Of a stretch of DNA of 64,000 bases, positions 16,309 to 26,205 are shown piece by piece; position 1 is the stretch's first letter; each line of letters opens with the position of its first letter. The stretch comes from Winogradskyella thalassocola (lineage in GTDB: Bacteria > Bacteroidota > Bacteroidia > Flavobacteriales > Flavobacteriaceae), in the NCBI RefSeq assembly GCF_900099995.1, contig NZ_FNCZ01000001.1, positions 930,001 to 994,000 of the forward strand, in the 5' to 3' direction. The notes beneath the pieces are model-generated. The model did not search any database, had not been told where the DNA came from, and saw only the letters and a program-made list of their open reading frames with translations. A program made the translations under genes and the position numbers.

Positions 16309-19300
16309 TTACCCAACAATATTTACAATCTTACCTGGCACTACAATTATTTTTTTTGGAGTTCTGCCATCTAATTGTGCTATGGTTTTTTCGTGAGCCA
16401 TTACGGTTTTTTCAATATCGTCTTTGCTCATATCCATTGGTAATTCTAAAGTAAAACGCATTTTACCATTAAACGATATTGGATATTTTTTGCTGCTTTC
16501 TACTAAATGACTCGCCTCAAATTCTGGGAATGCTGCAGTAGAAATAGATGTGCTGTTTCCTAATTGACTCCATAATTCTTCAGCAATATGCGGAGCATAA
16601 GGAGAAATTAAAATCAACAAAGGTTCTAAAATGTCTTTGCTTGTACACTTCTGAGCTGTTAACTCATTTACAGCAATCATAAAAGTAGAAACCGACGTAT
16701 TGAAAGAGAAATTCTCAATGTCTTCTTCAACCTTTTTAATCGTTTTATGTAATGTTTTTAAGTTGTCTTTTGTTGGTTCTGCGTCATTGACTTTTAAGCC
16801 ATTATCATCTACATATAATTTCCATAGTTTTTTAAGGAAGTTATGGACTCCTGTAATCCCAGCGGTATTCCAAGGTTTGTATTGCTCTAAGGGTCCTAAG
16901 AACATTTCGTAGAGTCTTAGGCTGTCTGCACCGTAATCGGCACAAATACTATCTGGATTGACGACATTGTATTTAGATTTAGACATTTTTTCAACATCTC
17001 TACCAACTTTATAAACTCCACCTTCGCGTATAAATTCAGCATCTTTAAAATCTTCACCAAATTCTCCATCAGTTTTTAAACCTTCAATATCTAACTCATC
17101 CGAAGCATTTACATATTGTACTTTTACGTGTAGTTTATCAATGTTTGCAACATGAATATTAACCTTCTCGGCTGTATTGTGATTTTTTTGGTATGATTTG
17201 ATTTTCTCTAAAACTTCTTCAGTTTCATACTTATCTAAATAATTTTCTTTAAAATATTCATCAACTTCAAAAAGAGATTTTTCTTTTACTAAATCTTCTG
17301 AAATATATAAGGATGGTAAAATTTTATTTATTTCTTCAAGATGTTTTTGCTGCTCTTCTTTGGTAGCTATTCCTGCGGAATTTAAAGCATGATTGACACT
17401 GAATTTTACCCTATAAACAAAAGCACTAGTCCCAAGAATCATTCCTTGGTTAATCAACTTTTTAAAAGGCTCTTCAACATTGACGAAACCGCGATCTTTT
17501 AATAATTTCACCCAAAAACGTGAGTAGAGTAGGTGACCTGTAGCATGTTCGCTACCACCAATATATAAATCTACATTTTCCCAATACTTCAATGCATCTT
17601 CGCTAGCAAAAACACCATCTCTATTGGCAGCCTCTTCCATATAACGGAAGAAATACCAAGAACTACCTGCCCAACCTGGCATTGTATTCAATTCTAAAGG
17701 AAACACGGTTTTATGGTCAATCAATTGATTGCTGACCACTGAACATTGGTTTACGTCCCAAGCCCAAACGTCTGCACGTCCTAAAGGTGGTTCGCCTTCT
17801 TCGGTTGGTAAATATTTTTCAACTTCTGGCAACACAATAGGCAAATGTGCTTTGTCTATCATTTGTGGCATGCCGTTAACGTAGTACACTGGGAAAGGTT
17901 CTCCCCAATAACGTTGACGAGAGAAAACGGCATCACGCAAACGGTAATTGGTTTTGCCTTCTCCTTGTCCTAATTGCTCTAATTGGTAAATAGCGAGTTT
18001 AGAGGCTTTTTTATAGTTCATGCCGTTTAGGAAATCACTATTTGCAATTTTTACATTGTCTTTAGATGCAAAAGCTTCTTCAGAAATATCGGCACCTTCA
18101 AATATATTTGGAATTTCAATATCAAAATGTTTTGCAAAATCGTAATCACGTTGATCACCACAAGGCACTGCCATTACAGCTCCTGTTCCGTAGCTTGCTA
18201 ATACGTAATCGCCAATCCAGATTGGAATTGGTTCTTTAGAAAACGGATGTTCTGCATAAGCACCAGTAAAGACTCCAGAAATGGTTTTTACATCGGCCAT
18301 ACGATCGCGTTCGCTACGTTTCGCTGTTTTTTCTATGTAGGCTTCAACGGCTTCTTTTTGTGCTTCGGTTGTAATTTTTGACACTAATTCATGTTCTGGC
18401 GCTAAAGTCATAAAAGACACACCAAAAATAGTATCTGGTCTTGTGGTGAAGACGTCTATCACCTCGTCATGTCCATTCACATTAAAAGTCACACTTGCTC
18501 CAACCGATTTTCCAATCCAGTTTTTTTGAATATCTTTTAACGCATCGGTCCAATCAATGGTATCTAAACCTTGTAGTAAACGTTCTGCATAGGCCGAAAT
18601 ACGCATAGACCATTGGGTCATTTTTTTACGCACTACAGGATGACCACCACGTTCTGAAACGCCATTTACAATTTCGTCGTTAGCTAAAACGGTTCCTAAT
18701 GCTGGACACCAGTTCACTTCCGTTTCCGCTAAATAGGTTAATCTGTATTTTAAAAGGATGTCTTGCTGTTGCTCTGAGGAATAATTATTCCAGTCTTCCG
18801 CAGTGAAAGTCGCAATATCATCATCACAAGCAGCATTTACCGTTGCATTTCCTTCTGCAGCAAATTTTTCAACTAAAGAATCAATATGCTCGGCCTTGTT
18901 AGAATCGTTATTGTACCAAGACTCAAATAATTGAATAAAAATCCATTGGGTCCATTTGTAATATTCAGGATTAGAGGTACGCACTTCACGACTCCAATCG
19001 AAAGAAAATCCAATTTGATCTAACTGACGACGATACGTTTTTATATTCGCTTCCGCAGTTACTGCAGGATGCTGACCGGTTTGAATGGCATACTGTTCTG
19101 CAGGTAATCCAAAAGAATCATAGCCTTGCGGATGTAAAACATTAAAACCTTTATGACGTTTGTAACGTGCATAGATATCACTAGCAATATAACCTAATGG
19201 GTGACCAACATGCAAACCTGCTCCAGAGGGATAAGGAAACATATCCAAAACGTAATATTTTGGTTTATCGCTGCTGTTTGAGGCTTTAAAAGTTTCGTTT

Positions 19301-19353
19301 TTTGCCCAGTAGTCTTGCCACTTTTTCTCTATGTCGTTGAAATTGTATGTCAT
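16309..19353 (-). CDS. leuS: Leucyl-tRNA synthetase
   Basis: Charges tRNA-Leu with leucine. HIGH motif is HVGH at residues 48-51 and KMSKS is at 789-793; the editing domain (about 285-480) contains the Thr-rich TTRPDTIFG motif. I choose the ATG at 19353, not the one ten codons earlier, because a consensus -7 promoter element lies at 19381-19388, across the earlier start. The product is 1014 residues against about 860 in E. coli. Two extra segments explain this: residues 148-205, which I recall as usual in flavobacteria, and a long Lys/Glu-rich insert at about 648-735 just before the KMSKS region. Confidence 0.95.
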   Translation of the reverse strand: MTYNFNDIEKKWQDYWAKNETFKASNSSDKPKYYVLDMFPYPSGAGLHVGHPLGYIASDIYARYKRHKGFNVLHPQGYDSFGLPAEQYAIQTGQHPAVTAEANIKTYRRQLDQIGFSFDWSREVRTSNPEYYKWTQWIFIQLFESWYNNDSNKAEHIDSLVEKFAAEGNATVNAACDDDIATFTAEDWNNYSSEQQQDILLKYRLTYLAETEVNWCPALGTVLANDEIVNGVSERGGHPVVRKKMTQWSMRISAYAERLLQGLDTIDWTDALKDIQKNWIGKSVGASVTFNVNGHDEVIDVFTTRPDTIFGVSFMTLAPEHELVSKITTEAQKEAVEAYIEKTAKRSERDRMADVKTISGVFTGAYAEHPFSKEPIPIWIGDYVLASYGTGAVMAVPCGDQRDYDFAKHFDIEIPNIFEGADISEEAFASKDNVKIANSDFLNGMNYKKASKLAIYQLEQLGQGEGKTNYRLRDAVFSRQRYWGEPFPVYYVNGMPQMIDKAHLPIVLPEVEKYLPTEEGEPPLGRADVWAWDVNQCSVVSNQLIDHKTVFPLELNTMPGWAGSSWYFFRYMEEAANRDGVFASEDALKYWENVDLYIGGSEHATGHLLYSRFWVKLLKDRGFVNVEEPFKKLINQGMILGTSAFVYRVKFSVNHALNSAGIATKEEQQKHLEEINKILPSLYISEDLVKEKSLFEVDEYFKENYLDKYETEEVLEKIKSYQKNHNTAEKVNIHVANIDKLHVKVQYVNASDELDIEGLKTDGEFGEDFKDAEFIREGGVYKVGRDVEKMSKSKYNVVNPDSICADYGADSLRLYEMFLGPLEQYKPWNTAGITGVHNFLKKLWKLYVDDNGLKVNDAEPTKDNLKTLHKTIKKVEEDIENFSFNTSVSTFMIAVNELTAQKCTSKDILEPLLILISPYAPHIAEELWSQLGNSTSISTAAFPEFEASHLVESSKKYPISFNGKMRFTLELPMDMSKDDIEKTVMAHEKTIAQLDGRTPKKIIVVPGKIVNIVG

Positions 19354-19380
19354 TGTCTTGTTTTCCTTGTAATAATGGCG

Positions 19381-19388
19381 CAAATTTA
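19381..19388 (-). promoter_or_regulatory. -7 promoter element of leuS
   Basis: TAAATTTG on the minus strand, exact consensus, 27 bases before the chosen start. No good -33 TTG is at the expected distance. Its position rules out the upstream ATG at 19383. Confidence 0.5.
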
Positions 19389-19432
19389 ATAATAACCATC
19401 TAAACTGCCTATTTTAAAATCAATAGGTATTT

Positions 19433-19472
19433 TAAAAGAAAACGCACCTTACTAAAGTGTAAGATGCGTTTT
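19433..19472 (-). terminator. Intrinsic terminator after the outer membrane barrel gene
   Basis: On the minus strand, AAAACGCATCTTAC pairs with GTAAGGTGCGTTTT (one mismatch) and is followed by a T-rich run. Confidence 0.8.
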
Positions 19473-19492
19473 TAAATTTGGGGTCTAATAGC

Positions 19493-20050
19493 TTAGAATT
19501 TATAGCCTAAAGAGACTTGAACGACGCTATTTTTAATATCTGGGTTTTCTGCTACTGTTGAAATACCAAAATTATAACGCGCTTGGACAAACATATTAGA
19601 GTTAAGGTTGTATCCCAAGCCTACATTAGCTCCAATATCAATACTAGAAGCATCTGTATCTTCATCAGGAAGATCGCTATCAATATATTCGCCTTTATCG
19701 TTTACTAGAAATGAAAATTGTGGACCAACTTCTAAGCTAAAATCTTTTGCTAAATAATATTTAGCCATAATTGGAATGGCTAAATAATCGACTTTTACTT
19801 TAACGACATCTTGTGCTTCAGAGCCTTGTCTAGAATATAAAAGTTCGGGTTGAAGTGAGAATTTTTCACTCAATGGAATTTCGGAAATAAACCCAACATG
19901 AAATCCGATGAGGCTATTTCTATCTGCATCTCCTCCTGAAAAATTAGAGATATTAAGTCCTGCTTTAGCTCCAAACTGTACGTCTTGGGCATTCGTTTTT
20001 TGCATTAAACCTAAAGTTGCAAGTACAACAACGATGTAAATTTTTTTCAT
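19493..20050 (-). CDS. Outer membrane beta-barrel protein (PorT-like porin family)
   Basis: A 185-residue outer-membrane protein. I place the start at the ATG at 20050, which gives a clean signal peptide (MKKIYIVVVLATLGLMQKTN, cut before Gln-Asp); the longer reading adds 15 unrelated residues. The mature part begins VQFGAKAGLNISNFSGGD, the hallmark of the outer_membrane_beta-barrel family (8 strands), and ends VVQVSLGYKF with a terminal Phe. Members are abundant in Bacteroidota and mostly of unknown function. It has its own terminator. Confidence 0.88.
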   Translation of the reverse strand: MKKIYIVVVLATLGLMQKTNAQDVQFGAKAGLNISNFSGGDADRNSLIGFHVGFISEIPLSEKFSLQPELLYSRQGSEAQDVVKVKVDYLAIPIMAKYYLAKDFSLEVGPQFSFLVNDKGEYIDSDLPDEDTDASSIDIGANVGLGYNLNSNMFVQARYNFGISTVAENPDIKNSVVQVSLGYKF

Positions 20051-20252
20051 AATAATTGATTTAAAGGTTAAATTGATAAGTCTAAGACTAGACAATTATT
20101 GTGCCAACGTAAAATAAGAACGATTGAGCTTACAGATGGCTTTAGAGTGATATCTTTTTAAACCGTTTACAACACTATTAAAAGTTAGCCGTTGTAATAG
20201 TTAACATAAGCAAATTCTTTATTATTTTTACAGCATAAATCCGCGTGTATTC

Positions 20253-21131
20253 ATGGCATCATCTTTTGACAAATATCAAAAACGTAAACTTATATCGTCT
20301 TACGTCTCTGTAGTGATAAGTATCGCTTTGGTTTTGTTTCTTTTAGGCAGTTTAGGTCTTTTAGTTATCAATTCTAAAAAAGTTGCAGATCACTTTAAAG
20401 AGCAAGTGGTGATGACTATTTATTTGAACGATACAGCAAAAGAAGTTGAAGTCAATCAGCTAAAAAAGAGTTTAGCGATGGCAGATTATACAAAAGATGC
20501 GGTTTACGTCTCAAAGGAAGAAGCTGCTGAATTTATGAAAGCCGAAACTGGAGAAGACTTTATGGACTTTGTGGGTTACAACCCTTTAAAGAATTCTATT
20601 GACGTGCATTTAAAAGCCGATTTTGTAACGACAGAACAACTTACAGAAATTACAGAAAGTTTATCTAACAAAGCATTTATCGAAGAGATTAGATACGATA
20701 ATGATTTGGTGGAACTGATGAATGATAATGTTAAAAAAATTACGTTTTGGGTGTTAATTATTAGTGGCTTATTTACGTTAATTGCGGTGTTATTAATTAA
20801 TAGTTCTATTCGTTTAGCGGTGTATTCTAAGCGTTTTATTATAAAAACCATGCAAATGGTTGGAGCAACAAAACGTTTTATTCGCAGACCATTTGTATGG
20901 AAAAGCGTGCAATTGGGAATCATTGGTGCATTAATCGCTTTGGCAGGAATGGCCGTTGTATTATATTATTTAGATTTAACGTTCCCAGAACTAGAATTAC
21001 TAAAAAATACGACATTGATTATTGGTCTGTTTGTTGGTATTTTTCTTTTAGGGATTTTAATTACTTGGATTAGTACGTTTATCGCCACCCAACGTTTCTT
21101 AAACTTGAAAACGGATCAGTTGTATTATTAA
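20253..21131 (+). CDS. ftsX: Cell division protein FtsX (permease-like)
   Basis: A 292-residue inner-membrane protein with the FtsX layout: a short cytoplasmic tail, helix 1 (about residues 18-40), an external domain of about 110 residues, then three helices (about 165-190, 215-240, 255-280). The segment IKTMQMVGATKRFIRRPFVWKS before helix 3 (family hallmark) is clear. With the ATPase FtsE, encoded elsewhere, it controls peptidoglycan hydrolases at division. It is followed by two small membrane-protein genes on the same strand. Confidence 0.92.
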   Translation: MASSFDKYQKRKLISSYVSVVISIALVLFLLGSLGLLVINSKKVADHFKEQVVMTIYLNDTAKEVEVNQLKKSLAMADYTKDAVYVSKEEAAEFMKAETGEDFMDFVGYNPLKNSIDVHLKADFVTTEQLTEITESLSNKAFIEEIRYDNDLVELMNDNVKKITFWVLIISGLFTLIAVLLINSSIRLAVYSKRFIIKTMQMVGATKRFIRRPFVWKSVQLGIIGALIALAGMAVVLYYLDLTFPELELLKNTTLIIGLFVGIFLLGILITWISTFIATQRFLNLKTDQLYY

Positions 21132-21191
21132 CCGTTGTTTCTTAGGGAAATAAATTCAATTTGTATGCGTTAGCTATTCAAACTATTAGGT

Positions 21192-21548
21192 ATGAATAAG
21201 TCAGTTAGAAAGTCTATAATAACCGTAGCGGTTGTTATTCTTTTGGTTTTTTTGTTTAATTCTTTGGTTATTTATAATCCAAAATCTGCAGACTGTAAGG
21301 TTGTAAGCGCAAAAATCATTGATCTTAGAGCTGGTCCTACTTATGATATTCAGTTTAAAGACCACAACGGAGACACGTACTATATCAATAGGGGAATAGA
21401 ATCTGGTTTAAATTTAGATTCTCTTAACGCAAAAGTTTTAAATAAAACCGTTACTTTGCACCTACCAAAAATGATTTATGGGCCGTCAAAACATATAGCA
21501 CAGCTAGCTATTGAAGACCACATAATCTATTCAGAATTTAAGGACTAA
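21192..21548 (+). CDS. Hypothetical single-pass membrane protein
   Basis: A 118-residue protein: a basic N-terminus, one membrane helix (residues 9-27, ITVAVVILLVFLFNSLVIY), and a small external beta-rich domain containing GPTYDIQFKDHNGDTYYINR. I do not recognise the family. Its stop overlaps the DUF3098 start in a TAATG, so the two are translationally coupled. I do not recall this gene between ftsX and DUF3098 in other flavobacteria, so it may be a lineage-specific insertion. Confidence 0.65.
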   Translation: MNKSVRKSIITVAVVILLVFLFNSLVIYNPKSADCKVVSAKIIDLRAGPTYDIQFKDHNGDTYYINRGIESGLNLDSLNAKVLNKTVTLHLPKMIYGPSKHIAQLAIEDHIIYSEFKD

Positions 21549-21802
21549 TGGGAGTACAAAAACGAAAAGACGAATCAAAATCCGAATTTATCTTCGGAAA
21601 GAAAAACTATAAATTTTTATTTATAGGTTTAGCATTTATTGTTGTTGGTTTTATATTAATGTCTGGAGGTGGTAGTGACGATCCTAATGTTTTTGATGAA
21701 TCTATTTACAGCTGGAGACGTATTAGATTAGCTCCAACCCTTGTGTTAATAGGCTTTGGGATTCAGGTTTATGCTATTCTCTTAAACCCGAATAAGAAAT
21801 AA
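21548..21802 (+). CDS. DUF3098 family membrane protein
   Basis: An 84-residue protein with two membrane helices (about residues 24-41 and 62-79) joined by SGGGSDDPNVFDESIYSWRR. The N-terminal FIFGKKNYKFLFIGLAFIVVG and the S-WRR-L-APTLVLIGF segment are diagnostic of DUF3098, a Bacteroidota family found between ftsX and uppP. Function unknown, presumably linked to the cell envelope. In this genome it is separated from uppP by the 8 kb catabolic locus; the glycerate kinase stop lies only two bases away on the other strand. Confidence 0.88.
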   Translation: MGVQKRKDESKSEFIFGKKNYKFLFIGLAFIVVGFILMSGGGSDDPNVFDESIYSWRRIRLAPTLVLIGFGIQVYAILLNPNKK

Positions 21803-21804
21803 TT

Positions 21805-22932
21805 TTATTTACTTATAAAATCAATAAACTCTTCGGTGATTTGCTTTAAATAGAACGTTGTATTTTCTAATGCATCATCTAAATTAATAGCTTTGTAAAT
21901 GATAGAATCTCTATAAACAATTCCCATTTGATTTAGTTCGTCAGGTATTAAATCAATACTTCCGCAAAAAGCAGCCACTTTTATTTTATTGTTATTTGCT
22001 GAAGTTAAAACACCACTTAAGGTTTTTCCGGATAAGGTTTGGTTATCTAATTTACCTTCGCCTGTAATAATCCAATCTGCATTTTTAATTTTAGTATCAA
22101 AATTGGCTATCTGTTTTATTAGGTCAATTCCAGGTAGAAGTTCTCCGTATAGAAAAGCGACGGCACCAGCACCCATTCCTCCAGCAGCACCAGCACCTGC
22201 TATGTTTTGAATTTTAATATTAAAATGTTTATCTAAAATTTTGGAGAAACTTTGTAAACCAGAATCTAAATCACTGATGTCTGATTCTGTCGCCCCTTTT
22301 TGTTTGGCATAAACATGTGCAGCACCATTAGGTCCGTAAAGTGGATTTGTAACATCGCAAGCGATTTGAAATTTAATAAATTTCAATCTTTTATCTACTA
22401 GAGAATCATCGATTTCACAAATATTAATAAGTTCACAACCAATTGGTTTGATATCATTATTGTTTTTGTCTAAGAAGCGATATCCTAAGGCATTTGCCAT
22501 ACCAATACCACAATCGTTTGTAGCACTTCCTCCAATACCTAAAATAATATGTTGCGCACCTTGGTCAATAGCATTAAGAATTAATTGCCCAGTACCATAG
22601 GTTGTGGTGTGCATACAATTTTGATCTGAAGGCTTTAAAAGTTTCATTCCAGAAGCTTCAGCCATTTCAATAAAAGCAATTTTAGAAGATTCTGAATATA
22701 AAAAAGAGGCTATAACAGAGTTGAATGTAGGGTTCATAACTTTGACCTGAATAACCTCTCCTTTCAAATAATAGTTGACGACTTCAATGGTGCCATCGCC
22801 ACCATCTGCTAAAGGTGACTTCATAATTTCAACATGGGGTGTTATGGCTTTTATAGTTGCTTCAACTACATTACAAAACTCCATCCCTGTTAAGGAATTT
22901 TTGAATTTATCTGGTGCTAGTACTATCTTCAT
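21805..22932 (-). CDS. Glycerate kinase (GarK/GlxK family)
   Basis: A 375-residue cytoplasmic kinase phosphorylating D-glycerate, in the GarK family usually to 2-phosphoglycerate. It starts MKIVLAPDKFKNSLTG, has the SPLADGGDGTIEV substrate loop, and contains LGIGGSATNDCGIGMANALG (residues about 130-150); all three are family signatures. It is the last gene of the probable minus-strand operon TonB receptor, GH63 hydrolase, symporter, glycerate kinase, five bases after the symporter. With a GH63 of the glycosylglycerate-hydrolase type upstream, the obvious job is to bring released glycerate into lower glycolysis. Confidence 0.95.
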   Translation of the reverse strand: MKIVLAPDKFKNSLTGMEFCNVVEATIKAITPHVEIMKSPLADGGDGTIEVVNYYLKGEVIQVKVMNPTFNSVIASFLYSESSKIAFIEMAEASGMKLLKPSDQNCMHTTTYGTGQLILNAIDQGAQHIILGIGGSATNDCGIGMANALGYRFLDKNNNDIKPIGCELINICEIDDSLVDKRLKFIKFQIACDVTNPLYGPNGAAHVYAKQKGATESDISDLDSGLQSFSKILDKHFNIKIQNIAGAGAAGGMGAGAVAFLYGELLPGIDLIKQIANFDTKIKNADWIITGEGKLDNQTLSGKTLSGVLTSANNNKIKVAAFCGSIDLIPDELNQMGIVYRDSIIYKAINLDDALENTTFYLKQITEEFIDFISK

Positions 22933-22937
22933 TTGCT

Positions 22938-24584
22938 TTAACTTAAAATGGATGGAAGAAAATAACTGAATATTATAATAAAAATGAAAAAGGCTACAAG
23001 TATATAAACTTCTTTTATCATAAAATCCTCTTTCCTAATTGTTACATTAAAATTGGAAATACTCTTTATTGCTGTTTTTCTAGTTAAAGCACTGACAACG
23101 TAAGCCACGACTAAGGCTATTATGACTCCTGTGAAATTAAGCCAGATCCAAAAAATATTAAAACCTAAATCGATATGAAATAACTCTTGTATGGTTTTTG
23201 AAAAAACCAAGTTAACAAGCACTGCAGAAATGATTGCAGCATTCATCCCAATATGATTTACTTTTTTTGAAAAGAATGCTAAAAAGAAAGTCACTAAAAC
23301 TGGTCCGTAAAAGACAGAACCAATCGCATTAATAATTTCTATAACAGCACTTTTACTACCCCCAAAAAGAAAGGCAGCTGCAATACAAACCACTCCCCAA
23401 AACACAACAGAGCCTTTAGAAATAAGCATGTACTTTTTATTACTCAACTTTACTTTACCACGATTAAAAAAATCTTCAACAGTTACTGCAGATAATGAAT
23501 TAACTGTAGAACTCAAAGAGGACATGGCTGCTGATAAAATGCCGACCATTAATATACCTATTAAACCATGTGGTAAAAATTTCATGATAAAAACAGGCAC
23601 CATTAAATCTGCCTTAACACCATGCGTTGCATATTCATCCGGGAAATATTTTTGAGTAGTCATCGCTATGTCTTCAAGGAAATCGGGTGCTACTGTAATT
23701 AATCCACCAATGACTAATCCCATAATACAATAGATTAAAACCACGGGGAATCTTAAAAGACCATTTGCCATTAAAAGGGTTCTAATGGTTTTTTCGTTTT
23801 TTGCAGAGAGCAAACGTTGTGCTTGTGTTTGGTCACAACCATAATAAGAAGCGTAAAGAAAAAAACCACCAATAATCATTGGCAATATCCCATATTCATT
23901 TCCTTCTCCTATTCCTAAATTATAGTCTATTACTTTTAGGCGTTCAGGATCAAAACCAGCTTCTAAACCTCCGTGTTCTTGCAAAAGACTCCAACCAAAA
24001 TACAAGCAAATAATTAAGCCAGCGAATAATATAATCATCTGTATGGCATCTCCCCATACAACAGCCTTCATACCACCTTGCCAAGAATAAATAATAGTAA
24101 TAACACTTATTATTAAAATGGTGTAAACAAAATCTATATTTAAAACAGCTTGTAAAATAATGGCGATGGTATATACCATAACGCCTGTACCTAATGCGCG
24201 ACTAATTTGAAATACAATACTTAAAATTAATCGTGTTGATGTACTAAAACGTTTCTCTACAAACTCATAAATACTCACTACTCCAGACCTAAATAATGGA
24301 GGTATTATAACAATCATTATAAAAATCATGGCCAACGGAACTGCAAACTCGAAAGTTAGCCATTTCATGCCACCACCTATTTTTAAACCAACAAAGGCTG
24401 GGGCCGAAATAAAACTAATTGCCGATAATTGGGTTGCCATTGTAGATAGACTTAATGGGAACCAACCCATATTTTTGCCTCCCAAAAAATAATCTTTTGA
24501 GTCTTTGTTATCCTTAAAGAAAAACCCCATTCCTAAAAAGAAAATGATGTAAAATATTACAATACTATAGTCTAGCCAATTCAT
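22938..24584 (-). CDS. Sodium:solute symporter (SSS family)
   Basis: A 548-residue inner-membrane transporter with about 14 hydrophobic helices and the SSS topology: LGMGFFFKDNKDSKDYFLGGKNMG in the first loop (family hallmark, spread over residues 17-41), then STMATQLSAISFISAPAF in helix 2 with sodium-site residues. It resembles the solute:sodium symporters of sugar-type loci (SGLT/YidK-like). Position between a cytoplasmic GH63 hydrolase and glycerate kinase suggests it brings the intact glycoside across the inner membrane after TonB-driven entry. The substrate is inferred. It follows a 233-base gap that may hold a second promoter, though I see no consensus one. Confidence 0.92.
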   Translation of the reverse strand: MNWLDYSIVIFYIIFFLGMGFFFKDNKDSKDYFLGGKNMGWFPLSLSTMATQLSAISFISAPAFVGLKIGGGMKWLTFEFAVPLAMIFIMIVIIPPLFRSGVVSIYEFVEKRFSTSTRLILSIVFQISRALGTGVMVYTIAIILQAVLNIDFVYTILIISVITIIYSWQGGMKAVVWGDAIQMIILFAGLIICLYFGWSLLQEHGGLEAGFDPERLKVIDYNLGIGEGNEYGILPMIIGGFFLYASYYGCDQTQAQRLLSAKNEKTIRTLLMANGLLRFPVVLIYCIMGLVIGGLITVAPDFLEDIAMTTQKYFPDEYATHGVKADLMVPVFIMKFLPHGLIGILMVGILSAAMSSLSSTVNSLSAVTVEDFFNRGKVKLSNKKYMLISKGSVVFWGVVCIAAAFLFGGSKSAVIEIINAIGSVFYGPVLVTFFLAFFSKKVNHIGMNAAIISAVLVNLVFSKTIQELFHIDLGFNIFWIWLNFTGVIIALVVAYVVSALTRKTAIKSISNFNVTIRKEDFMIKEVYILVAFFIFIIIFSYFLPSILS

Positions 24585-24817
24585 AATCTTAGAATTTCAG
24601 TCTTTATTAGTTTGTTTAAGGTTTATTTCTGTCTTTACTTATTCTAGTCTTAAAAAATAAATTAGAATGACAACAGTTCTTTCAGTACCATTAATATTTG
24701 GGAACATATTTATTAGAAAGCTTTACCCTGATTTTTTATGTAATTATAATAGTTTAGCCTTGTTGTTCGTTATGGTATAATTTTCAGAAAATCAGATTTT
24801 ATACGATCTTATGAATT

Positions 24818-26128
24818 TTAAGACTTCAGAAAATCGATTAGTAAAGCCGCACTCCATGAAAAGTTATTACCTCCATAACCTGCATTTTCTTTTACTTCTT
24901 TTCTTGAATCAAAATATTCGTAAAATCCGTACTTTTCTATTAACTCAATAGAATCTTTCTTTACGCGATTGGAAAGATCATAAAAACCATAAGCTTTTAA
25001 ACCTCTATAAAGTAGCCAGTTTAAATTAATCCAAACAGGACCTCTCCAATATTTTTTAGGGTTAAATCGGTCACTTTCAGGATCGAAGGACGCACATAAG
25101 TATCTGTCTTCAGTACCAAATTTTTTCATCATTGTTTTTACAATAGTCTCAACTCTTTCCTCATTAGGAATATCTGCAAATATTGGGGCAAAGGATGACG
25201 ATGATAAATATTCTATCTGCTTTTCGTTTCTAAGATCGTAATGTACATAAGCGCCTAGCTTTTCATTAAATAGTTTTTCGTTAAATCGTTTAATAGCTTT
25301 GGTTTGCCATTGCTTTAAAGTTTTTATTTTATCGTCAGAATTACCAATTAACCCATAAAGTTCAATTAATGCTGCATTAGATTTTATTAGCATAGCATTA
25401 AAAAGCGGATCTTGGACTAAAAATGGAGATAATTCAGCAATTTTAGCATCATCGTAATTGTGTTCTTTTGCAATTTCTATGAGGTGTAAATAGTAATCAT
25501 ATTCCCTATTCGTTGGTCTTTGTGCAGCATCAACATGAGTAGTATCTCTTCGTTCAAATTTATATTTTGGCGGATCCATAGTAGCCCAAATATCATCCCA
25601 AATAGGAGAATTATCTGTGCCAGATTCCCAATTGTGATAAATATAAACTAAGCCTTCTTTATTAGGATCTCTATACGTATAAAAATGTTCGTGGTTATTA
25701 TAAACCTTGTCAATATTACGTTTTATAAAATTCAAGATATCAACTTTATCTTCGATGATATCATAAAGTTCTTTTAGAACAAACCCTAAAACAGGAGGTT
25801 GTGTCATTCCTGTAGTTCTATGCGTTTTTGAAGCCAAAGGATGTAACTTAGACTGGTGAAAATCTGGGCCAGGAAAATACGTATCACTGTCATTATGAAA
25901 AACGATGTGTGGTATAAAACCATTTTCCCATTGCGCACTCAATAATGCTTCAATTTCGCGTTTGGCTTTAGTTGCATCATAGTGTGCAAATCCTATAGCG
26001 ATAAACCCAGAATCCCAGTTCCATTGAAAAGGATACAAACCTTCACAAGGAATTGTAAAACCTTTATCTTCTTTAAAATTGTTGTTAAGGACTGTTTCAG
26101 CCTTTTGTATTAAATTGTTATTTGTCAT
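24818..26128 (-). CDS. GH63 glycoside hydrolase, glucosylglycerate/mannosylglycerate hydrolase type
   Basis: A 436-residue (alpha/alpha)6-barrel enzyme. I use the ATG at 26128 (MTNNNLIQKAETVL); there is no signal peptide, so it acts in the cytoplasm. The pattern is that of bacterial glucosylglycerate and mannosylglycerate hydrolases as I remember them. Shared segments include LYPFQWNWDSGFIAIG, LLSAQWENGFIPHIVF, YFPGPDF, TGMTQPPV, NWESGTDNSPIWD (probable acid Asp172), QRPTNREYDYYL, YWRGPVWINLNWLL and FYEYFD (probable base Glu404). Length is also right (about 440). The glycerate kinase two genes downstream supports a glycerate-releasing reaction. Trehalase (GH37) is less likely because its signatures are absent. 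Glucose versus mannose cannot be told by eye. Confidence 0.85.
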   Translation of the reverse strand: MTNNNLIQKAETVLNNNFKEDKGFTIPCEGLYPFQWNWDSGFIAIGFAHYDATKAKREIEALLSAQWENGFIPHIVFHNDSDTYFPGPDFHQSKLHPLASKTHRTTGMTQPPVLGFVLKELYDIIEDKVDILNFIKRNIDKVYNNHEHFYTYRDPNKEGLVYIYHNWESGTDNSPIWDDIWATMDPPKYKFERRDTTHVDAAQRPTNREYDYYLHLIEIAKEHNYDDAKIAELSPFLVQDPLFNAMLIKSNAALIELYGLIGNSDDKIKTLKQWQTKAIKRFNEKLFNEKLGAYVHYDLRNEKQIEYLSSSSFAPIFADIPNEERVETIVKTMMKKFGTEDRYLCASFDPESDRFNPKKYWRGPVWINLNWLLYRGLKAYGFYDLSNRVKKDSIELIEKYGFYEYFDSRKEVKENAGYGGNNFSWSAALLIDFLKS

Positions 26129-26205
26129 AGTAGAATTGTAAAATGAAAAAGAAAGCATTGACACAATCTAACAATGCCAATGCGATCAAACTCAATTAAT
26201 CAAAC

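Noticed and set aside
24585-24817. Second LacI operator or promoter between the hydrolase and symporter genes
   Set aside because: No copy of the CGCAAACGTTTGCG palindrome and no exact TAnnTTTG element on the minus strand were found; it may still contain an unrecognised promoter.
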